A DNA stretch of 18,940 bases from Streptomyces sp. WM6378 (GTDB lineage Bacteria; Actinomycetota; Actinomycetes; Streptomycetales; Streptomycetaceae), in contig NZ_LGDD01000021.1 in NCBI RefSeq assembly GCF_001279695.1, forward strand, positions 1 to 18,940, read 5' to 3'. Every line of letters begins with the position of its first letter. Position 1 is the first letter of the stretch. A program made the position numbers and the translations under genes. Shown here in pieces: positions 6,359-13,403 of this stretch. A model generated the notes under the pieces. That model did no database searches and had not been told where the DNA came from. It worked only from the letters and a program-made list of their open reading frames with translations.

Positions 6359-7726
6359 GTGTCTGCCAACAATCTGCTCATGGCCACATCCGCACGTCTG
6401 CGCGACCGCCGGGTCCAGCTCGCACGCCGTGCGACCGCCTCCAAGGCGGTACGCGGCTCTTTGGTTTCCGTGGCAGGGCTGGTCGGCGGCCCTGTCATCA
6501 ATCAGGCCGGGGATGACGTCGGACGCGTGGTCGACGTGGTGGCCCGGCTGTACGGCTCGGACCCTTACCCGCCGGTGACCGGCCTGGTCGTGCGGGTCGG
6601 GCGTCGACGCGCGTTTCTCCAGGTCGACGCCGTCGAGCAGGTCAACGCCGGACGGGTGCGTCTGCGCACCGCGCGGATGGACTTGCGCGAGTACGAGCGT
6701 CGCCCCGGCGAGGTGCTGCTGGCCCGGGATGTGCTCGACCACCAACTGGTGGACGTGGACGGCGTCCAGGTCACCCGCGCTGCGGACTTGTACCTCGCGC
6801 CCCTGGCCGATCGCATCGTCCTGGTGGGCGTGGACGTCTCGCTGCCCACGCTGCTGCGCAGGCTGGGCCCGCGTCGCTGGCAGGTGCGGCCCACCCCCGA
6901 GCGTGTCCTGGACTGGCAGTCGGTGGCCCCGTTCGCCGAACACGCCACCGAAGGACCTGCCGAGGTCCACCTCCGCGGCACGCGCGCCACACTGCACCAG
7001 CTGAGGCCCGCGGACTTGGCCGACGTGCTGGAGGACTTGGGCCGAGCCGAGCGCCAGCAGTTGCTGGCCTGGCTGGAGCCCGGTCACGCAGCCGACGCTC
7101 TGGAGGAGATGGAACCCGGCGAACTGGAGAACCTCCTGCGCGAGGCCGGACCCGTCTACGCCGCTCAGATGCTGGGGGAAATGGAACCCGACGAGGCCGT
7201 CGACGCACTGCGTGACCTCGGCGCGGGCGAGCGCACCAGCCTCCTGGATCAGATGTCCCCGGCCCAGGCGACCGGCCTGCGCGAACTGCTGGCCCGCCCC
7301 GAGGACACCGCGGGCGGCGCCATGACCACGCGGCTCGTCACCGCCGTGCGCGAGCACACGGTCGCCGAGGTCCGCGGTCTGCTCGCCGAACAGGCCGAAC
7401 ACCGCACGGAGATCGACGCCGTGGCTGTCGTGGACACCGACGGCCGGCTCATCGCGGACATCCCGCTGTTCCACCTCACCGTCGCCGAAGACACCTCGAC
7501 CATGGGGGACGTCGTGGACTGGCTCGCCCAGTTCGGAACGCAGGTCGTCGTCGGCCCCGACACCCCCATCGACGAGGTCGCCGACCACCTGCTCGCCTCC
7601 CGCGCCTCCTCCCTCCTGGTCGTCGATGAGAACGAGAGCCCGCTGGGGCGCATGCTCGCCGACGACATCCTCGATGCCCTCCTGCCCGAACGCGGGCGCC
7701 GCCACTTCCGGAGGTTCTTGCAGTGA
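6359..7726 (+). CDS. Cytosolic PRC-barrel / MgtE-N / CBS-pair protein, regulator of the adjacent Nramp transporter
   Basis: A 455-residue protein starts at GTG 6359, with GGGGGAG 6 bases upstream. Residues about 40-200 are two PRC-barrel-like repeats (PVINQAGDDVGRVVDVVARL; LLARDVLDHQLVDVDGVQV). Residues about 210-315 form an MgtE N-terminal superhelix of repeated L-x-x-x-x-P-x-x-x-A-D-x-L-E-x-L/M units (LRPADLADVLEDLG, EPGHAADALEEMEPGEL, EPDEAVDALRDLG). Residues about 316-445 form a CBS pair (EDTAGGAMTTRLVTA; PDTPIDEVADHLLASRASSL). The MgtE membrane domain is absent, so this is the Mg2+-sensing part alone. Its stop overlaps the Nramp start (GTGA), implying stoichiometric production and probable assembly as the cytosolic gate or sensor of that transporter. 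That partnership is inferred. Confidence 0.87.
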   Translation: MSANNLLMATSARLRDRRVQLARRATASKAVRGSLVSVAGLVGGPVINQAGDDVGRVVDVVARLYGSDPYPPVTGLVVRVGRRRAFLQVDAVEQVNAGRVRLRTARMDLREYERRPGEVLLARDVLDHQLVDVDGVQVTRAADLYLAPLADRIVLVGVDVSLPTLLRRLGPRRWQVRPTPERVLDWQSVAPFAEHATEGPAEVHLRGTRATLHQLRPADLADVLEDLGRAERQQLLAWLEPGHAADALEEMEPGELENLLREAGPVYAAQMLGEMEPDEAVDALRDLGAGERTSLLDQMSPAQATGLRELLARPEDTAGGAMTTRLVTAVREHTVAEVRGLLAEQAEHRTEIDAVAVVDTDGRLIADIPLFHLTVAEDTSTMGDVVDWLAQFGTQVVVGPDTPIDEVADHLLASRASSLLVVDENESPLGRMLADDILDALLPERGRRHFRRFLQ

Positions 7727-9024
7727 CCAGCGACGCGGACACCACCACCCCGGACGTCGCTCCGGACGGCACCCGAGGGCCCGAGCCTCGAAAGGGCTGG
7801 CGGCGGATCACTACCGTGGTGGCGATCGCGGGCCCCGGTCTGGTGGCTGCCAACGCCGGCAACGATGCCGCCGGCATCGCCACCTACGCCTCGGCGGGCT
7901 CCCAGTTCATCTACGGCACCCTGTTCTTCATGGTGCTGGTCACGATCGCCCTGGTCATGGTCCAGGAGATGGCCGTCCGGCTCGGCGCCTACACCGGCAA
8001 AGGTCTGGGGGCGCTGATTCGCGAGCAGTTCAGCCTGCGCCTGACCGCACTCGCGGTGTTCTGCCTGCTGCTGGCCAACACCGGCCTGGTCGTCTCCGAA
8101 TTCGCCGGGATCGGCGCTGCCTTCGAACTCCTCGGCGTGCCCAAATGGGCCGTCATCCCCCCAGCCGCGCTGCTGCTGTGGGCGCTGGTGCTCTTCGGTT
8201 CCTACCGATGGGCCGAGCGCATCTTCCTGATCATGTCCCTGGCGTTCTTCGCGTACCCCGTCGCGATGGTCCTCGGCCACCCCGACTGGGGCCAGGTCGG
8301 CTCCCACCTGGCCATCCCGCACATCGAGGGCAGTCAGGCGTTCATCCTGCTCGCCGTTGCGCTGATCGGCACCACCGTCAGCCCCTACATGCAGTTCTAC
8401 GCCGCCGCCGGAGTCGTAGACCGCGGCGCGAAGCCCGAGGACTACAAACTGATCCGTGCCGATGCCGTCCTCGGCGCAGTCTTCGCCTGCCTCATCAGCT
8501 TGACCATCATCATCGCCACTGCCGCTGCCATCGGCGGCACCGGCCCCCTGCAATCCGCCGCCCAGGCCGCCCAAGCGCTCGAACCCGTCGCAGGACAAGG
8601 CGCCGAACTCCTCTTCGCGTTCGGTCTGATCGGTGCTTCCGCACTCGCCGGAGCAGTGGTCCCGCTGTCCGCCAGCTACGCGGTGGGCGAAGCCGCAGGC
8701 GTCGAACGCTCCGTCTCCCGCCGCTTTCGCGACGCGCCCTTGTTCCTGGGCCTGTTCACCGCCCAGATCATCCTCGGCGCCGCCGTCGCCCTCACCCCCG
8801 TCAACGTCATCCAGCTCCTCATCGGCACCCAAGTACTCCAGGGCCTGATCAGCCCCGTCGTCCTGGTCTACCTGCTGGTCCTGACCAACCGCCGGTCCGT
8901 TCTGGGCGCCGCAGCCAACGGCCCCCGCTACCGCATCGCCGCCACCGTCGTCGTTCTCGCCGTCGCGGCCATGTCCACCATCCTCCTCGTCCAGACCATC
9001 CTGAGCTGGATCGGCTGGGCCTGA
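7723..9024 (+). CDS. Nramp-related divalent metal (probably Mg2+) transporter
   Basis: A 433-residue integral membrane protein of the SLC11/Nramp fold with about 11 TM helices starts at GTG 7723 (GGAGG 8 bases upstream, overlapping the previous stop). TM1 reads GPGLVAANAGNDAAGIATYA and aligns with the Nramp GPG...DPGN segment, but DPGN is DAAG: the Asp is kept and the Asn is Gly. In TM6 the A-T-V-M-P-H motif reads TTVSPYMQ, so the soft-metal-binding Met is Ser and the His is Tyr. Loss of the Met is the hallmark of Nramp-related magnesium transporters, and the coupled MgtE-N/CBS gene supports Mg2+ as substrate. Canonical Mn2+ transport is therefore unlikely. The first 25 residues are soluble and acidic. 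Confidence 0.88.
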   Translation: MTSDADTTTPDVAPDGTRGPEPRKGWRRITTVVAIAGPGLVAANAGNDAAGIATYASAGSQFIYGTLFFMVLVTIALVMVQEMAVRLGAYTGKGLGALIREQFSLRLTALAVFCLLLANTGLVVSEFAGIGAAFELLGVPKWAVIPPAALLLWALVLFGSYRWAERIFLIMSLAFFAYPVAMVLGHPDWGQVGSHLAIPHIEGSQAFILLAVALIGTTVSPYMQFYAAAGVVDRGAKPEDYKLIRADAVLGAVFACLISLTIIIATAAAIGGTGPLQSAAQAAQALEPVAGQGAELLFAFGLIGASALAGAVVPLSASYAVGEAAGVERSVSRRFRDAPLFLGLFTAQIILGAAVALTPVNVIQLLIGTQVLQGLISPVVLVYLLVLTNRRSVLGAAANGPRYRIAATVVVLAVAAMSTILLVQTILSWIGWA

Positions 9025-9091
9025 CCCTGCAGGCGCGGTCAGCGCGTTGTGGACGCCGCCGGTTTCTGGCGTCAGGGGTGGCCCGGGCTGC

Positions 9092-9604
9092 GGGGTTCTT
9101 GGTTTCCGCTCCGTGGGCGAAGCCGCCGGCGTCTTCCTCGGCGCGGTGCGGAGCCTGCTTTTCAAGGCGCGGCAGGACGCGGCGGAGGTCTTCGAGGAGG
9201 AGGTCGGCGAGATGGTGGCCGAAGCCATTGCGCACCACGATGCGCAGAGCGGCCAGCTCGGTGCGGTTGGCCGGGAAGGTGTAGGCGGGTACGAGCCAGC
9301 CGCGTTCGTGCACGGCTGCGGAGACGTCGAAGACGGTGAAGTTGTCGACACTGTCGTTGATGCGGAAGGCGAAGACGGGGGTATGGCTTCCGGCGGTGAG
9401 CAGTTCGAAGGGGCCGAGTTTGGCGATGTCGGTGGCGAGGCGGGTAACGACGTCACGGCACGTCTGCTGGATGCGGCGGTAGCCGTCGTAGCCGAGGCAC
9501 AGGAAGTTGTAGTACTGGGCGATGATCTGGGCGCCTGGGCGGGAGAAGCTGAGGGCGAGGGTGGGCATGTCTCCACCGAGGTAGTTGACGTGGAAGACCA
9601 AGCT
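9092..9604 (-). pseudogene. Glutamate decarboxylase, C-terminal remnant
   Basis: The minus-strand frame reads LVFHVNYLGGDMPTLALSFS, RPGAQIIAQYYNFLCLGYDG, YRRIQQTCRDVVTRLATDIA, GWLVPAYTFP and RIVVRNGFGHHLADLLLEDL. This is the last 170 or so residues of a GadB-type PLP-dependent glutamate decarboxylase, which makes GABA and consumes protons in acid resistance. Homology starts abruptly at LVFHVNY, just after where the PLP-binding Lys would be. Upstream residues (GRCGATPTPCPTS) are unrelated, and the frame runs on antisense into the Nramp gene without the normal stop. Both ends are therefore lost and it cannot be active. Confidence 0.82.
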
Positions 9605-9723
9605 CGTCGGGCAGGGCGTCGGTGTCGCGCCGCAGCGACCAGCGATCACGCGAAAACCCTGTCCGGCGGGCGTCTCATCGGCGATGATCACTCTCCATCA
9701 CCGGCAGACGATGGAGACCAGTC

Positions 9724-9924
9724 ATGGACAGCGGCAAGCGGATCACCGGCGCCGTACGCGACAAGCTCACCGATGAACTGATGAAGGCGTACGAGAGCGG
9801 GCAATCCGTCCGCACCATCACCGAGGACGCCGGCCGTTCGTACGGCTTCGTCCACCGCATCCTCACCGAAGCCGGTGTCACCCTGCGCAGCCGGGGCGGC
9901 AACAGCCGCAGCCATGGCGTGTGA
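9724..9924 (+). CDS. Small helix-turn-helix DNA-binding protein
   Basis: A 66-residue basic protein begins MDSGKRITGAVRDKLTDELM, then KAYESGQSVRTITEDAGRSY, GFVHRILTEAGVTLRSRGG. The segment at residues 28-50 (SVRTITEDAGRSYGFVHRIL) is a canonical helix-turn-helix, and the SRGG tail is typical of a short actinobacterial HTH family that resembles resolvase and transposase DNA-binding ends. GGAG lies 7 bases upstream of ATG 9724. It is a single complete domain, so probably a small regulator or nucleoid-associated protein. It is convergent with corA and no target is evident. Confidence 0.8.
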   Translation: MDSGKRITGAVRDKLTDELMKAYESGQSVRTITEDAGRSYGFVHRILTEAGVTLRSRGGNSRSHGV

Positions 9925-9989
9925 CCAACTTTTGAAGCTGCGGGCCCGCCGCGCGAGGGCCAAGGTCCGGGAACGCTTCCCTGCCCTCT

Positions 9990-10002
9990 GCCCCGCCGGG
10001 GC
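9990..10002. terminator. Possible hairpin between convergent HTH and corA genes
   Basis: GCCCC-GCC-GGGGC forms a 5-bp GC stem right beside the corA stop (10006-10008) in the 81-base convergent gap. There is no T-run on either side, as is common in high-GC actinomycetes. It could serve both genes. Confidence 0.35.
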
Positions 10003-10005
10003 GGG

Positions 10006-10983
10006 TCAGATCCAGTCTTTGCGTTTGAAGGCTGCGTACAGAACGACGGACAGGACGACGATGGCAGCGGTCGAGGTGATGAACCCCGCCTGGGTGCTGA
10101 AGCCGGGGTAGGGGACGTTCTGGCCGTAGAAGCCGGTGATGGCGGTGGGCACGGCGATGATGGAGGCCCAGCTGGTGACCTTCTTCATGATGAGGTTCAT
10201 GCGGTTTCCCTGCACCGTCAGGTTGGTCTCCATGATCGAAGCGATCATGTCCCGCAGTGACTCGGTCCACTCGCCGGCCCTCAGCACGTGGTCGTAGACG
10301 TCCTGGTAGTAGGGCAGCAGCGGCTCGGCCACGATGTGCAAGTCCCGGCGCAGAAGGCTGTTGACGACTTCCCGCATGGGCAGGACGACCCGGCGCAGCC
10401 TGGACAGGCTTTTGCGCAGTTCGTATGAGCTGCGTTGGACGGTGTCGGCCTGCTGGCGGCCTTCCTCGAACAGGAGGTCCTCGATGGTTTCGATGCGGTC
10501 GTCGAGGTCCTGCACGGCAGCGAAGTATCCGTCGACGATGTGGTCGAGCAGTCCGTGCAGAAGATAGCCCACGCCGTGCTTGGCCAGGTCCGCGTTGTTG
10601 TCCCAGCGCTCGACGACCTTCTCGATGTCGAAGCGCTCGTCGGGGCGGATGGTGATGAGGGCGCTCTCGGTGACGAAGACCGACAGTTCACTCGTGGACA
10701 ACTGCCCGGTGTCCGGGTCCGTGCAGACGGCGTAGGCACTGAGGAAGGCGTGGGTGCGGTAGCGGTCGAGCTTGGGACGCTGGTGCTCGTGACGGGCGTC
10801 CTCCATCGCCAGTTCATGCAGTCCGAACTCTTCGCTGATCATGGCGAAGTCCGCAGGGGCCGGTGCACACAGGTCGAGCCACACCGCCACCCCCGATTCC
10901 GACACATATTCTGATATGTCCTCGGCAGGAAAGTCTTCGAGCGTCAATATGCCGTTGCGGTAAAGCCGCGTCCGTGTAGCCAT
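10006..10983 (-). CDS. corA: CorA-family Mg2+/divalent cation channel with GQN selectivity motif
   Basis: A 325-residue protein is read from ATG at 10983 (weak AGGG upstream). It has an N-terminal alpha/beta cytosolic domain (residues about 20-120, VAVWLDLCAPAPADFAMI, HELAMEDARHEHQRPKLDRY) and a long helical stalk (about 150-270, DRIETIEDLLFEEGRQ, SLSRLRRVVLPMREVVNSLL). Two C-terminal TM helices (about 275-318) follow, then the basic tail KRKDWI. CorA pentamers conduct Mg2+ passively through TM1, gated by Mg2+ bound to the cytosolic domain. The periplasmic Y-G-M-N signature at the end of TM1 here reads ITGFYGQNVPYPGF, with Gln for Met. The fold is otherwise intact, so the protein is probably functional, though ion preference could differ. 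It lies 1 kb from the Nramp/MgtE-N pair. Confidence 0.9.
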   Translation of the reverse strand: MATRTRLYRNGILTLEDFPAEDISEYVSESGVAVWLDLCAPAPADFAMISEEFGLHELAMEDARHEHQRPKLDRYRTHAFLSAYAVCTDPDTGQLSTSELSVFVTESALITIRPDERFDIEKVVERWDNNADLAKHGVGYLLHGLLDHIVDGYFAAVQDLDDRIETIEDLLFEEGRQQADTVQRSSYELRKSLSRLRRVVLPMREVVNSLLRRDLHIVAEPLLPYYQDVYDHVLRAGEWTESLRDMIASIMETNLTVQGNRMNLIMKKVTSWASIIAVPTAITGFYGQNVPYPGFSTQAGFITSTAAIVVLSVVLYAAFKRKDWI

Positions 10984-11370
10984 GAGCCGCAACCCTAGGC
11001 CGACGGCGCACCGAGCCTGAGAGCGGGTTCCGCACCGGGGAGGACGGCACAACAGTTCGAGGCATCGGCGTCGGTTCACGGCTGGTCGAGAGTGATCGAG
11101 TTGATGGGCCCCAGGTCCGCCCAGAACCCGACGGCGCATTGATGCCGGAGCCGGCGCAGCCGTGTTCGGCGTCCCTGGTGCCAGACGGGCGTCGCTTCGC
11201 TGTCCGGCGGTGGCCAAGGTCGCCAGGACGCGAAATGAGGCCCGCGCCCTGCCAGGAGCCGTCGCCGCCCGTGCGTGCCTTGGGCTGTTCGGGAGGTAGG
11301 GGCGGGACTAGGCTGTCGGGCACAGCCCCAGCCCCCGGCAGCGTGAGGATCCGCTCCGAGGAGGCGCACG
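10984..11370. other. Divergent intergenic region between corA and the STAS gene
   Basis: About 390 bases between two divergently transcribed genes must hold both promoters. I see no clear -35/-10 pair and no conserved RNA element. GAGGAGG at 11358-11364 is the ribosome binding site of the STAS gene. Confidence 0.4.
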
Positions 11371-11874
11371 GTGTCCCGAGGTGCCAGAACTTCTCTCATC
11401 CCCGCAGACGCACTCCGCTCGCCCCCTGAGGGGGAGGGCGTCCGTGCGTCCGTACGAAGCCGCCGCTCCTTGTCTCCGCTCTCCCTGCCGATGCCGGACG
11501 GACAGCCCGCGCCCACCGGTGTTCCTGCGGACCAGGTGGTCGTCGTGGTCAGCGGAAGTCTTGGCCCGGCCAATGTTCCAGTACTGCGCGAGCGCCTGCT
11601 GCGCGTATCCCACGGCCCTGGAATCCGGTTGGTCCTCGACCTGTCGGGCGTCACCTCCTGCGACACCCTGGGCCTCGGGTTGATCGTCGCCACCGCCCGC
11701 CGGGCCCGATCCTTCGGCGGCAGCCTGCGCCTTGTCGCCCCGAGCCCCGCCGTTGCCAGGGCCCTCGGCGCCAGCGGGCTGATCCGGCTCCTCCAGGTCT
11801 TTCCCGCTCTCGACACGCCGGCCAGGACTTCGGCCACCGAGGCGACCAGCCCGGATCTCCGCGAAGCGGCCTAG
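11371..11874 (+). CDS. STAS-domain protein (anti-sigma factor antagonist-like)
   Basis: A 167-residue protein starts at GTG 11371, with GAGGAGG at 6-base spacing, giving a basic Ser/Arg-rich N-terminal extension of about 45 residues before the domain. Residues about 53-150 form a STAS fold: VVVVVSGSLGPANVPVLRER, then RLVLDLSGVTSCDTLGLGLI, then LRLVAPSPAVARALGASGLI. Such proteins bind anti-sigma kinases of the SpoIIAB/RsbW type and free sigma factors when unphosphorylated. The SpoIIAA-like D-S-S-G phosphorylation motif reads D-T-L-G, so the phosphorylated Ser is Leu, with a Thr one residue earlier. No kinase or sigma gene is adjacent, so its partners are encoded elsewhere. Confidence 0.82.
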   Translation: MSRGARTSLIPADALRSPPEGEGVRASVRSRRSLSPLSLPMPDGQPAPTGVPADQVVVVVSGSLGPANVPVLRERLLRVSHGPGIRLVLDLSGVTSCDTLGLGLIVATARRARSFGGSLRLVAPSPAVARALGASGLIRLLQVFPALDTPARTSATEATSPDLREAA

Positions 11875-11903
11875 ACACTCAGCCAACCCGTGGAGGCGGT
11901 CAA

Positions 11904-12020
11904 CTGCCCTTCGCTCGCATCCTCTTCGTGGCCCTGGTCGGCTTTGGCTTCCTCCACCCCGTCCTGTGGGCGCCCGCGGTTGTAATGATCTTCGGCTTCG
12001 TCCGTCAGGAACGGAGATAG
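11904..12020 (+). CDS. Tiny hydrophobic membrane peptide with apparent CTG start
   Basis: The frame reads (L/M)PFARILFVALVGFGFLHP, then VLWAPAVVMIFGFVRQERR and a TAG at 12018-12020. This is a 38-residue, two-segment hydrophobic peptide with a positively charged end. GGAGG (11893-11897) lies 6 bases before CTG at 11904, exactly where a start codon should be. Either CTG is used or an ATG has mutated. Small hydrophobic proteins of this kind are frequent in streptomycetes, but I cannot name a family. Confidence 0.4.
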   Translation: MPFARILFVALVGFGFLHPVLWAPAVVMIFGFVRQERR

Positions 12021-12112
12021 TCGATGGGTAGCGATGCTTCTGGGACAAGGACGGTTTCTGCGGGCAACCGCCCACAGGCCGCTGTGCAGGGTGTTGTCGT
12101 CTTGGAGGGGTT

Positions 12113-12259
12113 GTGGAACTGACCGACTGGCTGCTCGCGCCCGGCGAGCGAGGCAATCCGGCGACTCGCCTGGAGATCCGTCGGCCCGGCGGGGTGGCCT
12201 GGTCGATGGGGAACGAGGTGCGCCCCTGGTCCACGGGGCGGTGCACTTCGCTGAACTAC
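12113..12259 (+). pseudogene. Phospholipase D-like protein, 5' part (interrupted by mobile element)
   Basis: GTG 12113 (GGAGG 4 bases upstream) begins VELTDWLLAPGERGNPATRL, EIRRPGGVAWSMGNEVRP, the N-terminus of a streptomycete phospholipase D-like protein. After CGCCCC at 12221-12226 the frame must slip by one base (one C missing from a run of Cs) to continue LVHGAVHFAEL. At 12259 the gene is cut by the 3.3-kb element. Its continuation begins at 15602, where the duplicated GAACTAC is followed by TCAAGGCC, giving AELLKAIQSQ in frame. See 15602-17052 for the rest. Confidence 0.82.
12253..12259 (+). repeat. Target-site duplication, left copy (GAACTAC)
   Basis: GAACTAC immediately precedes the left terminal inverted repeat. 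The same 7 bases follow the right terminal repeat at 15602-15608 in the same orientation. Deleting one copy plus the element restores the codons GAA-CTA-CTC-AAG of the interrupted gene. Confidence 0.85.
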
Positions 12260-12303
12260 GGGCTAGGGACTGGTAGGGCCGCATGTTGAGGTGTCGCGTA
12301 TTC
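12260..12303 (+). repeat. Left terminal inverted repeat of the mobile element
   Basis: It starts GGGCTAGGGACTGGTAGG and ends TGTCGCGTATTC. It pairs with 15558-15601 at 39 of 44 positions. The similarity to the internal copy continues to 12345, where the minus strand spells RFPPGDHAR-stop, the last codons of a recombinase-like gene. Confidence 0.88.
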
Positions 12304-12383
12304 CTCGACGAGGCGGGACGAACGTCACCGTGCGTGATCGCCGGGAGGGAACCGTCCGTGCGGGGATCCGACCCCGGCCCACC

Positions 12384-12500
12384 AGGAACGCCTCGCTCGT
12401 AGATCTGGCCGCCGAGCTTCCCGCGCTCATTTTCAGGCGTCTGCTCGGCCTCTGCGAGCAGACCGCAGCGTGCTGGATGGCGAGAGCGGCGGCGACGCAG
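12384..12500 (+). pseudogene. Recombinase-like C-terminal remnant (plus strand)
   Basis: The frame reads RNASLVDLAAELPALIFRRL, LGLCEQTAACWMARAA. Streptomycete tyrosine-recombinase-like proteins typically carry an ALAAELPAPVLADLLG-x-H-x-x-TA-x-x-W segment near the C-terminus, and this fits with decay (the ADLLGIH region is altered). About 40 residues remain, with no start and no catalytic residues visible. Its direction is opposite to the other recombinase remnants in the element. Confidence 0.5.
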
Positions 12501-12599
12501 CCCGCAATGCCGCCCACCGGGCTCGCGGGGAGAACCGCCTCTGATATATCCCCCGGTTCTGCCGGGTAAGGGGCGGGGCACAGGGCGTGGGCAGGGGCC

Positions 12600-13262
12600 C
12601 TACAACAGGGCGCCGCCGGACACCTCGAGGCGCTGGGCGGTGACCCATCGCGGGTCCTCGGAGGCGAGCGCGGCAATCGCGTCGCCGATCTCCTGCGCTT
12701 CGCCGACGCGGCCGAGCGCGGTCTGCGCGCCCAAGTCCTCGCGCATCTGCGCGTCGTCCCGCATGGCACCGCCGTTGAAGTCGGTGGCTGTCGGCCCCGG
12801 CACGATGGCGTTGACGCGGATCGTGCGCGCCCCCAGCTCCACGGCCAGGGTCCGGCTGAGGGCCTCGACCGCCGCCTTCGAGGCCGAGTAGACCGAGGTG
12901 CCGGCACTGGTGTGGCGGCTGAGGGAGGAGGAGACGTTGATGATCCGCCCCCCGTCGGCCAGCACGGGCGCAAGCGCCTGGGTGAGGAAGAACGTGCCGC
13001 GCACGTTGGTGTCCATTACCGCGTCGAAGTCGTCGACCGTGACCGCTTCCAGCGGTCCGAAGAGCCCGATTCCGGCATTGTTGACCAGGACATCCAGCCG
13101 GGTCGCGTCCCAGCGTTCCAGTTGCGCAGCCAGGTGGGAGACGAAGGCGGGAAAGGAGGCCACATCGCTGATGTCCAGCCGCAGCGCGGCAGCCGTGGCG
13201 CCGGTTTCCTGAACGTTCCTGACCGTCTCCTCGGCCTCCTGCGCGTCGCCGCGGTAGGTCAC
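12600..13262 (-). pseudogene. Short-chain dehydrogenase/reductase lacking its N-terminal cofactor motif
   Basis: The 220-codon minus-strand frame has the SDR core: LDVLVNNAGIG (NNAG), GGRIINVSSSLSRHTSAGTS (catalytic Ser region), VYSASKAAVEALSRTLAVEL (YxxxK), IRVNAIVPGPTATDF, and the normal C-terminus RWVTAQRLEVSGGALL. The first recognisable residues are LRVIVTYRGDAQEAEE. A TGA stop lies just upstream of A-W-L-R, and the TGxxxGIG dinucleotide-binding loop with the first 30 or so residues is missing. It could be translated from GTG 13262 but would not bind NAD(P) normally. Usual length is about 250 residues. It is cargo of the mobile element. Confidence 0.82.
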
Positions 13263-13403
13263 GATGACGCGCAGCCAGGCTCAGCGCACTTGGCCGAGGT
13301 GGATGCGGATGATGCCGTCCGCGTACGGCTCGGCCAGCCGGCGCTGTCCGGTGCCGTCACACAAGACCGGAATGCGGGCCGGCTTCTGCTGGTTATCGCC
13401 GAC

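Noticed and set aside
6155..7705. 516-codon minus-strand frame opposite the MgtE-N/CBS gene
   Set aside because: It is long only because high GC suppresses stops. It has no recognisable domain, and the plus frame has clear PRC, MgtE-N and CBS features and a good ribosome binding site.
7626..9284. 552-codon plus-strand frame over the Nramp gene
   Set aside because: It is an Arg-rich out-of-frame reading of the same DNA. The Nramp frame has TM helices and conserved motifs.
7249..9576. 775-codon minus-strand frame across the Nramp gene
   Set aside because: It is a repetitive Gly/Asp/Gln-rich shadow of the transporter genes and is not the frame of the glutamate decarboxylase remnant.
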